64,000 bases of DNA from Prevotella sp. UBA6994 (GTDB lineage: Bacteria; Bacteroidota; Bacteroidia; Bacteroidales; Bacteroidaceae). The stretch spans positions 9,622 to 73,621 of the forward strand of contig DJXW01000014.1 in assembly GCA_002449845.1 (NCBI GenBank), read 5' to 3'. The position numbers and the translations under genes are program-made. Shown here in pieces: positions 18,657-27,082 of this stretch. Each line of letters opens with the position of its first letter. The first letter of the stretch is position 1. A model generated the notes under the pieces. It searched no databases, was not told the origin of the DNA, and saw only the letters and a list, made by a program, of their open reading frames with translations.

Positions 18657-20504
18657 ATGAAAAAAATAGCATATTTTTTAGGCGCATTGCTTATCACCGG
18701 AACATTCGCTTCTTGTGATATTGACAATGTAGAGAATATGGGCGAACTTTCTACAGAGAATTTCCCCGTTTCTGAAGTAGATGGTGCTGCCGTACTTGCT
18801 GGTATTTACGAAAACCTGAATGCTACTCATGCTTATCCTCAGGAGTCGTTTCTTTATTATGCTTGTTTGGCAAGTGATGACCAGTTTGGTGGTGGTGGTA
18901 CTAATGATAAATTGATGCAGGCAATGGACCTCATTACCAACTATAATTCTGATATGACCAATGACTTCTGGGTGTTGCGTTATGAAGGACTGAACCGTGC
19001 CAATACCTTGATTCAGGCTTTGCCAAACACAAATATGTCTGAGGAACTGAAGAATCAATACTTGGGTGAGGCATTGTTCTTGAGAGCTTATTATTATTAT
19101 GAGCTTGCTTCCATGTATGGAAATGTACCTCTCTTGACAGTACCAAGTGGCGGAACCGAAACTCAAGGTGATGTTAAAGTCTTGTGGGGACAAATGTTAC
19201 AAGACTTGAGAGATGCTATTAAGATGATGCCAGCAGAGCGTAAGAATGACGGTCATGTAGATAAGTTTACCGCTGAGGCTATGTTGGGTCGTGTATGGCT
19301 TTTCTATACAGGTATGTATTGCAACGGAACAGAGATTGCCGACTTGACCAGCGAGACATATAACCCTCTGACATCAGTAGAACTTCCAGACGGAACAACA
19401 ATGACAAAACAAGAAGTGATTGGATATATTGACGATTGCGTTAATAATTCTGGTTATTCTCTCGTTCCCGATTTCCGTAACTTGTGGGCTTACACCAACC
19501 GTTTCACGGCAAAAGATTATGACTATCTCAATGATCCGATTATCGTGAAGGCTTCTGATGGCGTAACTGATTCAATCGCAGGATACAAATTGAAGGAAGG
19601 CATCAAATGGGTTGAGGATGATAATGGAGAAGGAACAAGTACAAATCCTGAGTCTATGTTTGCCATTAAGTTCAATAAGTTGGCTGACTGGTCAACCACG
19701 ATTGGATATGCTAACGGAATTGCCCTGCACTTCGGTGTACGTGGAGGTCAGCAATATGCAGCTACGTTCCCATTCGGTCAAGGCTGGGGTGCCGGACCTG
19801 TTGCTCCTAACCTCGTGAACGATTGGAAATCGACGGAGCCAAACGATATGCGTCGTGATGCAACTATCCAAGACTGGACAAAACAACCTTCATACACTTA
19901 TGGTGGTTGGTCTGACTTTGTGCAGGAAACAGACTTCTATGGAAAGAAATGGTCTCCTATTTCTGCCAAGAACGATGGTTCTACATCAATCTCTGTTTCA
20001 GAAAACCCATACGTTTGTTGTTTTGAAAACTTGATGTATGGTTCTCAAGGATGGCCTCAAGGTGCCAATAACATGCAGTTGAATAACATCCACGACTTGG
20101 TACTGATTCGTTTTGCTGACGTGCTGCTGATGCAAAGTGAATTAAAGGAAGACGTGAGTGGAATCAATGCAGTACGTAAACGTGCTGGTCTTGAGCCAAT
20201 TGCTGCATACTCACTTACGGCTTTGCAGAATGAACGTAGATGGGAGTTTGCTTGTGAGGGAATTCGCTGGAACGATATTCGTAGATGGCATATTGCTGCT
20301 TCGGCATTGGCTAAGCAGGATAGACAACCTATATATTATTGTGGCGAGAAAGGTGAAAACTTTGCTCACAATGGTGGATATGTTGCTCGTTACAAGGCTA
20401 CCGCTGGTTTCCAGAAGATGCCTGAAAGCCAAGTGCAGATTGGAAGTGTAAAACAGAATGCAGGATGGACTTCCTCTGATTCTGAGTACACTGGATGGCA
20501 ATAA
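18657..20504 (+). CDS. SusD/RagB-family nutrient-binding lipoprotein
   Basis: A 615-residue surface lipoprotein that caps the SusC barrel and binds its ligand. The signal peptide ends at the lipobox TFASC (Cys at about 19). The N-terminal TPR-like region contains YEGLNRANTLIQALPN and YLGEALFLRAYYYYELASMYGNVPL, which are SusD hallmarks. The C-terminal region has DLVLIRFADVLLMQSE, INAVRKRAG and ERRWEFACEGIRWNDIRRW, also diagnostic. It sits 34 bp after SusC and 32 bp before the next lipoprotein, so the three form one operon. The ligand cannot be predicted, because no glycoside hydrolase lies in the same operon. Confidence 0.95.
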   Translation: MKKIAYFLGALLITGTFASCDIDNVENMGELSTENFPVSEVDGAAVLAGIYENLNATHAYPQESFLYYACLASDDQFGGGGTNDKLMQAMDLITNYNSDMTNDFWVLRYEGLNRANTLIQALPNTNMSEELKNQYLGEALFLRAYYYYELASMYGNVPLLTVPSGGTETQGDVKVLWGQMLQDLRDAIKMMPAERKNDGHVDKFTAEAMLGRVWLFYTGMYCNGTEIADLTSETYNPLTSVELPDGTTMTKQEVIGYIDDCVNNSGYSLVPDFRNLWAYTNRFTAKDYDYLNDPIIVKASDGVTDSIAGYKLKEGIKWVEDDNGEGTSTNPESMFAIKFNKLADWSTTIGYANGIALHFGVRGGQQYAATFPFGQGWGAGPVAPNLVNDWKSTEPNDMRRDATIQDWTKQPSYTYGGWSDFVQETDFYGKKWSPISAKNDGSTSISVSENPYVCCFENLMYGSQGWPQGANNMQLNNIHDLVLIRFADVLLMQSELKEDVSGINAVRKRAGLEPIAAYSLTALQNERRWEFACEGIRWNDIRRWHIAASALAKQDRQPIYYCGEKGENFAHNGGYVARYKATAGFQKMPESQVQIGSVKQNAGWTSSDSEYTGWQ

Positions 20505-20536
20505 CATTTTAGTAATCAAAAAAAGATAAAACAGAT

Positions 20537-21376
20537 ATGAAAAAGAGTTTTTTTATCCTTCCATTGATGGCTTTAGCCATGACGCTTGTTGCATGTGACC
20601 CGAGTCATGACAATGAAGGACCGAAGGATAGTGCCAGTTCAGAGGCACTCACCAGTCAAATGGTAATCAAGGCTAAGAGTGAAGGCAATAATAACCTCAC
20701 CGTTTATACAGAGCCTACACGATTCATTTGGGTGTATGATGCAAAAACCAATAATGTGGTTGGCAACGGTACGGCTGTAAAGATACAGGTCGCTCCTCCT
20801 ACGGAAGAAGTGACGTATTACATTACTACGCATAATCAAGATGGTTCGATTGTGAAATCTGGAACCAAATCGATTAAGATTTCTGAGTACACAGACCTGC
20901 CTGGAATCTATAATCAGATTTTCGGTGACGGAAAAGGTGGTTTCACCACTACCAAATGGGGATGGGATACAGGAGCCTCTGACGGTGTTTGGGGTAATGG
21001 TGCCTATCTTGAAAATACAGGACCTGGATGGTGGGTCGTTTCTGCCAGTGACATTGATGCTCAAGCAGAAGGCAAAGGACTATCCAATGATGGCTTGAAT
21101 GGTTGGATGGAACTGAGCTTGTCTGGAGTAAAAACCAGTCGTGGCGAAACCGGCAACGTGGTTGTGACACAAGATATCGTTAAGGCTGGTTGGGACATCG
21201 GTAAAATGGTGTTCTCTGGAACCACTCCTTTGATGGGTATTCAACCAAATGTTGGTGGTAATCAGTATGATTATCATATCTTGAAGGCAGACGGAACTAC
21301 TCTTCGCCTTTGCGCTCCAGAGCCAGGTGCTGGTGATTGGGGTACAGCTTGGTTCTGGAACTTCAAGAAATTGTAA
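20537..21376 (+). CDS. SusE-position surface lipoprotein, probable ligand-binding
   Basis: A 279-residue lipoprotein (MKKSFFILPLMALAMTLVAC, lipobox LVAC) and third gene of the SusCD operon. After an Asp/Ser-rich spacer it has a beta-sandwich-like segment (residues 45-115, PKD-like, TSQMVIKAKSEG to SIKISEYTD). A Trp/Gly-rich C-terminal domain follows, with WGWDTGASDGVWGNGAYLENTGPGWWVV in two stretches and DWGTAWFWNF at the end. The position and aromatic residues suggest a SusE/SusF-like glycan-binding protein, but I recognise no named family. A strong rho-independent terminator follows 25 bp downstream. Confidence 0.75.
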   Translation: MKKSFFILPLMALAMTLVACDPSHDNEGPKDSASSEALTSQMVIKAKSEGNNNLTVYTEPTRFIWVYDAKTNNVVGNGTAVKIQVAPPTEEVTYYITTHNQDGSIVKSGTKSIKISEYTDLPGIYNQIFGDGKGGFTTTKWGWDTGASDGVWGNGAYLENTGPGWWVVSASDIDAQAEGKGLSNDGLNGWMELSLSGVKTSRGETGNVVVTQDIVKAGWDIGKMVFSGTTPLMGIQPNVGGNQYDYHILKADGTTLRLCAPEPGAGDWGTAWFWNFKKL

Positions 21377-21400
21377 TTGTAAGTTCTTGTGCTAAATATT

Positions 21401-21440
21401 ACCGCTCCAATTGTCCTTATCAATTGGGGCGGTTTTCTTA
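21401..21440 (+). terminator. Rho-independent terminator of the SusCD operon
   Basis: A 13-bp stem, ACCGCTCCAATTG paired with CAATTGGGGCGGT (one G-T), has a 7-nt loop and is followed by TTTTCTTA. It separates the SusCD operon from the next promoter at 21449. Confidence 0.9.
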
Positions 21441-21448
21441 TGATTTTA

Positions 21449-21480
21449 TTTGCTAATTTCATTAATTTATTATACTTTTG
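21449..21480 (+). promoter_or_regulatory. Promoter for the DUF6057/propeller operon
   Basis: TTTG at 21449-21452 and TACTTTTG at 21473-21480 are 20 bp apart, an exact Bacteroidota promoter match directly downstream of the SusCD terminator. Confidence 0.75.
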
Positions 21481-21513
21481 CAAGATTATTAAACAGGTGT
21501 GAGAAAAAGGAAT

Positions 21514-23145
21514 ATGTTGAGGAAATATGCAATATGCAGCAGGTGGGGATTGACATGTCTGTTTGGCATGGGAATCTTCTTGTTCTGGCTTTTGTGCTAT
21601 CCTCATGCGCTGTCTTACCAAGAGCAATATCAGCTGTTCCTTTTTTCTCTGGATTACTTGACAGAGAGAATCCAAGTACCTGGTGGTTTTGCGGATTATA
21701 TCGGTGAATTTTTTGTACAGTTCTATTATATAGAATGGGTAGGAGCATTGGTGCTTGCCGTTTGGTTGGTGATGCTGCAACGTTTGACGTGGCGCATGAT
21801 GCGTTGCAACTCATCGCTATATATGCTCAGTTTTGTTCCTTCCGTCATGTTGATATGGCTGTTGGGCGACCCCAGTGTGCTGTTCTCCTACATGATAGCC
21901 ATGTTTGTGGCGATGATACTTGGTGTTTGTCGTTCGCAAAAGCAAGGTTTACGATGGCCAAACATCATGTTTGACGTGGTTGCCACACCTTTATTATATT
22001 GGGCGATAGGACCGATGGCTTGGCTCTACGTTGCCTTACGTGTTGTTGATAACGGTTGGCGTTGGTCTTGGACAATCGTTTGGATGTTGTCGGTACAGTT
22101 GTCAGCCTACCATTTTATCCTGTTGCAATGGCCATCTTATACGGCTATTTGGGGAACCTATTACCGTATTCCGTTACATATCAATACCTTGATGTGGGTG
22201 ATACCCCTCATCGTTGTCTTGCTTGCCATCTTGTCTAAGTTGTTGCAAGAAAGAAAAGACAATCATCCGTGGATAGGACATGCTTTACAGACGGCCTTAC
22301 TTGTGGTACTCGGATTTTTTGCCATTACGAAGGGATACGACAGAGATATGTATGAACTGATTCGTCAGGATTATCTCGTTCGTCAAGAACGATGGGACGA
22401 CATCATAGAGAGAGCCAGGGATTATCAGGTGAAGACACCGTTTAGTTCTGTCTGTGTCAATCTCGCCCTTTCGCAGAAACGACAATTGGCCAATCAGATG
22501 TTTGACTTCTACCAGAGTGGAGAAGATGCTCTGATGATGCCTCGCATACGCGACTTAACTTCCATGCTGCCTACGGCTGAAGTGTTTTGGCGATTGGGAA
22601 TGGTTAATTCTGCCCAACGATATATGTTCGACACCCAGGAATCTATCTTGAATGCCAAGAAGAGCGGGCGTTGTACGAAGCGCATTGCGGAATGTATGAT
22701 GGTGAATGGTCATTACGCTCCTGCGAGAAAGCAATTAGGACTGTTGAAGAAAAGTCTGTTTTACAGGGATTGGGCTTTGGAAGCAGAGACGTTGATAGGT
22801 AATGAAGAGGCAATCAACAGCCATCCAGTTTATGGAAGACTGAGAAAAATCAGGTATAAGAAAGATTTCTTGTATAACTACGAAGAGAGAGACAAGATGC
22901 TTGGTCTCCTGTTTGTGAACAATCCTGAAAACAAGATGGCACTCGATTATTTCATGGGGCAGTTGCTGCTGAATGTCAACCTCGTTGATTTTCAGCAATA
23001 TATGTCGTGGGTGCAGCAATATGGCGGTTATCGCATGATGCCCCTCACTTATCAAGACGTGATGCTTTGCATTCAGAAGAACGGACAGGTGCAAGGTTCG
23101 CCATATAGGAAATACGTGGACAGTAAATGGAAGGAAACAGAATGA
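21514..23145 (+). CDS. Multi-spanning membrane protein with soluble C-terminal half (DUF6057-like), copy A
   Basis: A 543-residue protein. About nine hydrophobic segments occupy residues 10-275 (for example WLLCYPHALSYQEQYQLFLF, then VGALVLAVWLVMLQ). The C-terminal half is soluble, helical and TPR-like (residues 285-543: YELIRQDYLVRQERWDDII, VNLALSQKRQLANQMFDFYQ, RLGMVNSAQRYMFD). I believe it matches the Bacteroidota family catalogued as DUF6057, with no known function. The ATG at 21514 has a purine-rich GAGAAAAAGG upstream; a GTG at 21499 is the alternative. A paralogue is at 25317. The stop overlaps the next start as ATGA, so it is coupled to the propeller lipoprotein. Confidence 0.8.
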   Translation: MLRKYAICSRWGLTCLFGMGIFLFWLLCYPHALSYQEQYQLFLFSLDYLTERIQVPGGFADYIGEFFVQFYYIEWVGALVLAVWLVMLQRLTWRMMRCNSSLYMLSFVPSVMLIWLLGDPSVLFSYMIAMFVAMILGVCRSQKQGLRWPNIMFDVVATPLLYWAIGPMAWLYVALRVVDNGWRWSWTIVWMLSVQLSAYHFILLQWPSYTAIWGTYYRIPLHINTLMWVIPLIVVLLAILSKLLQERKDNHPWIGHALQTALLVVLGFFAITKGYDRDMYELIRQDYLVRQERWDDIIERARDYQVKTPFSSVCVNLALSQKRQLANQMFDFYQSGEDALMMPRIRDLTSMLPTAEVFWRLGMVNSAQRYMFDTQESILNAKKSGRCTKRIAECMMVNGHYAPARKQLGLLKKSLFYRDWALEAETLIGNEEAINSHPVYGRLRKIRYKKDFLYNYEERDKMLGLLFVNNPENKMALDYFMGQLLLNVNLVDFQQYMSWVQQYGGYRMMPLTYQDVMLCIQKNGQVQGSPYRKYVDSKWKETE

Positions 23146-24680
23146 AGGAAACAGACAATTTGGTAAACGGTTCATGCAATGGCAGGCGGGCGATTCAGAC
23201 AACTACTTGTTTGAAGGGATGGTTCTATACCCTCTGCCTATGTTGCTTCCTCTGCCTTTTGTCCTCCTGTTCCACAAAGCCAACTCATCCCACTCTCGTC
23301 AACGAATATCCCAAGATTTATCCCAACTATATTGGAGTGACCATTCCCGTGAACATTGCTCCATTAAACTTCAACTTCATCAATGAAGACATAGAATGTA
23401 TGGACGTAGTGGTGCGTGGAAGTAAGGGAGGGGAGATTCATGCGAATGGTGAATATGTGGATTTCGACATAGAAGAATGGAAACAACTCACGGAACAAAA
23501 TAAGGGTGGAACCCTCCGCTTCACCTTGTGCGTGAAGAAAGATGGCAACTGGATTCAGTATAAGGATTTCACGATGACGGTGAGCAATTATCCCTTGGAA
23601 GATTTCGGACTGACCTATCGCCGTATCACGCCTGGTTACGAAGTGGGAGGCAATATCGGTATTTACCAACGAGATCTCCATTCATTCAAGGAATTTGCAA
23701 TCATTACCGAAACGACCGTTCCCGGTAGATGTTTCAATTGCCATACAGCCAACCAGACCAACCCACGACAAATCACCATGCAGATGAGAGGCGAGGGTGG
23801 GGGAACGCTGATACAGAAAGATGGCAAACAACGATGGTTAGAAACCAAAACCGACTCTACCAAGGCGGCTGGCAGTTATGCTTATTGGCACCCGTCGGGT
23901 AATTATTGTGCTTACGCGGTGAATGCCGTTCATCAATCCTTTTTCGTAGGAACCAAGCAACGCATAGAAGCCTACCATAGTTTCGGCGACTTGATGGTGT
24001 TGGATGTGCGCACCAATGAATTGCTGTTGTCTCCATTCTTGCAAACGCCAGACTTGGAAATATTCCCCGCATTCTCTCCAGATGGAAAGACCTTGTATTT
24101 CTCTACGTCCGAGTCTTGTCAAGTACCGGCTGAATACGAAAAAGTGAAATGTAGCTTGTGTAAGATTTCGTTTGATGCGGCTACAGGAACGTTTGGCAAT
24201 CAGGTTGACACCCTCATCAATGCCAAGGAGACAGGAAAGAGCGTTACTTTTGCCCGCCCGTCGTATGACGGACGTTGGCTGATGTATTGCATGAGCGACA
24301 GAAGCAATTTCCCTATTTGCCAGTCGGATGCCGACTTGTGGCTGATGGATTTGACGACGGGGAAGAGCCGACCAATCAATGAAGTAAACAGCAAAGAAAC
24401 AGATAGCTTCCACAACTGGAGCAGCGATAGCCATTGGTTCGTGTTCTCCTCCAAGAGAGAGAACGGTATGTATGCGCAATTGTTCTTGGCTTGCATTGAC
24501 GATAAAGGACAAGTTTCCAAGCCATTCCTGTTGCCACAACGAAACCCAAGAAAGTTCTATCGTGAGATGATGGATTCATACAATGTGCCCGACTTCACCA
24601 AGACAAAAGTGGAGTTTGATGCGCATGAAGCATATCAACAAGTGTTTTATAACAAACGAGAACAAGTAATAATCAGATAA
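23142..24680 (+). CDS. PD40 propeller lipoprotein with CxxCH haem motif, copy A
   Basis: A 512-residue predicted lipoprotein (lipobox LLSSC; the n-region before the hydrophobic stretch is long). An N-terminal beta domain (VNEYPKIYPNYIGVTIPVNIAPLNF) is followed by C197-F-N-C200-H201 in PGRCFNCHTANQ, a classic covalent haem c site. WD40/PD40-type propeller blades follow: WHPSGNYCAY, FSPDGKTLYFSTS, RPSYDGRWLMYC and WSSDSHWFVFSS. The paralogue at 27083 keeps every one of these. ATG at 23142 overlaps the preceding stop by 4 bp; an in-frame ATG at 23127 would overlap further. Function is unknown. The motif suggests a periplasmic or surface redox or haem role. Confidence 0.8.
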   Translation: MKETDNLVNGSCNGRRAIQTTTCLKGWFYTLCLCCFLCLLSSCSTKPTHPTLVNEYPKIYPNYIGVTIPVNIAPLNFNFINEDIECMDVVVRGSKGGEIHANGEYVDFDIEEWKQLTEQNKGGTLRFTLCVKKDGNWIQYKDFTMTVSNYPLEDFGLTYRRITPGYEVGGNIGIYQRDLHSFKEFAIITETTVPGRCFNCHTANQTNPRQITMQMRGEGGGTLIQKDGKQRWLETKTDSTKAAGSYAYWHPSGNYCAYAVNAVHQSFFVGTKQRIEAYHSFGDLMVLDVRTNELLLSPFLQTPDLEIFPAFSPDGKTLYFSTSESCQVPAEYEKVKCSLCKISFDAATGTFGNQVDTLINAKETGKSVTFARPSYDGRWLMYCMSDRSNFPICQSDADLWLMDLTTGKSRPINEVNSKETDSFHNWSSDSHWFVFSSKRENGMYAQLFLACIDDKGQVSKPFLLPQRNPRKFYREMMDSYNVPDFTKTKVEFDAHEAYQQVFYNKREQVIIR

Positions 24681-24682
24681 GA

Positions 24683-25336
24683 ATGAAAAAACTATTCCTT
24701 TGTTTGATAGCGGCAATAAGCGTGTTTAATCTCAATAGTTGCAAGGAAGCACGTCAATCTTGCCATATTCAAGGTGTTATTGGAAGTGACCAGTATGAAG
24801 GGAAACGTATCTTCTTGGTGCCTCTCTACGGTCCTGCAACGGCAGAAACCGTTGATTCCATCGAGATTAAGGACCGTAAGTTTGAGTTTACCACCGACAC
24901 CATGCAGATGTACAAGATACTGCTCGACTATCACTATCGCATGGGCATTCAGCCCCTTCTCGTCGTGGGAGAACCTGGTGAGGTGAAAGTGGTTATTGAC
25001 AGCATTAGCCATGCTGGAGGAACACCGCAAAACGACTCATTGGAACAATGGAAGGTTCGCACGGAAATACATAATAAACAATTGGCAGAACTTCATGGCA
25101 TGAGGAAGGTGATGGAACAGCAAGGAAATATGCCACAGGCATTGGCTCTGAAAGAGCACTGTGACAGCATTCATCTTGCCTATAAGAACATGACAAGACA
25201 AATGGCAGCCAACTTAAAAGAAGGCGTGTTGCATGATTTCCTTGCGGGATTATATCCCACCACCTATAAGAAGAAGTTGCCAGATGGAAGAATTGTAACG
25301 GTCAATGCTGATACCCATGAAGAAATTGCTGAGTAA
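24683..25336 (+). CDS. DUF4369-type lipoprotein without a thioredoxin domain
   Basis: A 217-residue lipoprotein (MKKLFLCLIAAISVFNLNSC). Residues 25-115 (CHIQGVIGSDQYEGKRIFLVPLYG, then VDSIEIKDRKFEFTT and VVGEPGEVKVVIDS) fit the DUF4369 domain. That domain usually precedes a TlpA/AhpC thioredoxin domain in Bacteroidota. Here only a helical tail follows (about 125-195) and no CxxC is present, so it cannot be a thioredoxin itself. It starts 2 bp after the propeller gene and lies between the two duplicated pairs; no second copy is seen. Function is unknown. Confidence 0.75.
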   Translation: MKKLFLCLIAAISVFNLNSCKEARQSCHIQGVIGSDQYEGKRIFLVPLYGPATAETVDSIEIKDRKFEFTTDTMQMYKILLDYHYRMGIQPLLVVGEPGEVKVVIDSISHAGGTPQNDSLEQWKVRTEIHNKQLAELHGMRKVMEQQGNMPQALALKEHCDSIHLAYKNMTRQMAANLKEGVLHDFLAGLYPTTYKKKLPDGRIVTVNADTHEEIAE

Positions 25337-27080
25337 ATATTGGAAAATACTCTTGTCTGTCGTATTCGGCTTAGCGGTATTTCTGTTTTGGCGATACGGA
25401 TATTACTTTGCCTTGAGTTATCAAGAACAATTCCAGTTGTTCTTGTTCGACTCAAGTTATTTCATGGACCGTATATCCCAACCAGGCGGTTTGGCTCGAT
25501 ATGTGGCTGAGTTTTTGGTGCAATTTTTTAATAGCAGTACGTTTGGAGCATTGATATTGGCAATTCTTTTTGTCGTTTTGCAATGTCTCACCTATTTAAA
25601 TATAACAGGTAGAATCAAGAAAGAAGTTTCGGAAAAAAAGGGTTCTTCAACCCCCAATCTTCAATCTTCAATCCTCAATCTTCAATCTTCAATCTTCAAT
25701 CCTCAATCTTCAATCTACCTCCTCAGTTTTCTGCCCCCCATCGCCTTGTGGTTTGTCATGGGCGATGAGAACGTGATGCTTACCTATACCGTTTCGCTCA
25801 TTCTGGCAATGGTTTTGATGCTTGCTTGTCCGAAAAAGAAGATGGCACGTTGGGCTTATTTATTAGTGATGATACCCGTTGGCTATTGGCTCATTGGTCC
25901 CATGATATTGCTGGTGGCTTTATGCCTGATGCCATTATCCGTTGTTTACGCCTTGGCTTGTATCTTCGTGAGTGCGTATGTGGTTCCATATCCCTTGAAG
26001 CAATTGATGATAGGTATCGACTATTATCGTTTTGTAGATATCGTAGCTTATTCTTTGTTCATAGTTCCTGTCATCATATTGGTTTTGTATGGTGGAGCAA
26101 GGTATCTGCCACAAAACAAGAAAAGTGTTACCATCGGATTGGGAATATTGATGATCTTGTTGGTGTGCGTTGCCTGTCTCTATGGTTATGATAAGAAGAA
26201 ATACGAGTTGATAGAGTACGACTATTTGGTCCGCATCAAAAACTGGAATGGTATCATTGCCAAGGCAGAAAAGAATATGCCCGACTTACCATTGAGCGTT
26301 TGTGCCACCAATTTCGCATTGGCAATGACCAACCAATTAGGTGAACGTGCTTTCGATTTTTATCAGCGAGGACGAGAAGGATTGTTGCCTCCCTTTGAAC
26401 GGCAGTTCGTGTTGACCCAACTCACAGGTGAAATCTATTATCATTTGGGATTGATCAACACGGCGCAAAGACTCGCCTTTGAGACAATGGAAGCCTTGCC
26501 CAATTACAACAAAAGTGGACGAATGATGAAACGATTGGCGGAAACCAATATGATCAACGGACAATATGCGGTGGCGAGAAAATATCTACAGATGTTGCAA
26601 AAGACCATCTTTTATCGACCTTGGGCAGAGAAGACGTTGGAATTGCTGAATCATCCGCAACAGATCAATCAGCATCCCGTTTATGGATGGCTACGAAAGG
26701 TTCGCCTGCAAGATGACTTCCTGTTCAGCGAAGATGAGGTAGATAAGATTTGCGGACAGTTGTTCTTGCATGAACCGAGTAATATGATGGCTGTGCAATA
26801 TTTGTTGATGACACCCTTGCTGGATAAAGACATCAATCGCTTCATGCAATACTTGCAGGTGGTGCAAGAAGATATCAGGTATAATCCTCGTGTTTGCCAA
26901 GAGGCTATCTGTATAGCCTTTGCCCAAAGAAACCAACAACCACCACAAGGGCTTGTTAATCCCTTGGTGTTAAATCGTTTTAGTGAGTTTGTTCAGGCAT
27001 ACGGAACCAATGGAAGCAACACTTCTGCATTGAGTGGTTTCAGATATTCTACATGGTATTATTTAATGATGGGGAAATAG
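25317..27080 (+). CDS. Multi-spanning membrane protein (DUF6057-like), copy B, carrying a heptanucleotide tract
   Basis: A 587-residue paralogue of the protein at 21514. It shares YALSYQEQFQLFLFDSSYF, QPGGLARYVAEFLVQF, LIEYDYLVRIKNWNGIIAKAE, INTAQRLAFETMEALPNYNKSGRMMKRLAE, and the TPR-like C-terminal half. Between the second and third membrane segments it has about 27 extra residues. Most of these are the repeat NLQSSI(L/F/Y), encoded by nine 7-bp units; copy A lacks it. The start at 25317 (MKKLLSKYW) overlaps the preceding gene by 20 bp; ATG at 25305 is an alternative. Gain or loss of one heptamer would shift the frame, so expression may be phase-variable. Confidence 0.8.
   Translation: MKKLLSKYWKILLSVVFGLAVFLFWRYGYYFALSYQEQFQLFLFDSSYFMDRISQPGGLARYVAEFLVQFFNSSTFGALILAILFVVLQCLTYLNITGRIKKEVSEKKGSSTPNLQSSILNLQSSIFNPQSSIYLLSFLPPIALWFVMGDENVMLTYTVSLILAMVLMLACPKKKMARWAYLLVMIPVGYWLIGPMILLVALCLMPLSVVYALACIFVSAYVVPYPLKQLMIGIDYYRFVDIVAYSLFIVPVIILVLYGGARYLPQNKKSVTIGLGILMILLVCVACLYGYDKKKYELIEYDYLVRIKNWNGIIAKAEKNMPDLPLSVCATNFALAMTNQLGERAFDFYQRGREGLLPPFERQFVLTQLTGEIYYHLGLINTAQRLAFETMEALPNYNKSGRMMKRLAETNMINGQYAVARKYLQMLQKTIFYRPWAEKTLELLNHPQQINQHPVYGWLRKVRLQDDFLFSEDEVDKICGQLFLHEPSNMMAVQYLLMTPLLDKDINRFMQYLQVVQEDIRYNPRVCQEAICIAFAQRNQQPPQGLVNPLVLNRFSEFVQAYGTNGSNTSALSGFRYSTWYYLMMGK
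25655..25717 (+). repeat. Heptanucleotide tract (9 x CAATCTT) inside a membrane-protein gene
   Basis: Nine contiguous 7-bp units, seven CAATCTT or CAATCTA and two CAATCCT, total 63 bp. Since 7 is not a multiple of 3, three units encode a 7-residue repeat (NLQSSIF type), the same peptide in every forward frame and with no stop codon. Confidence 0.97.
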
Positions 27081-27082
27081 TC

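Noticed and set aside
25655..25717. Possible CRISPR or minisatellite outside a gene
   Set aside because: The units are 7 bp with no spacers and lie inside an open frame shared with a paralogue; it is a coding heptamer tract.
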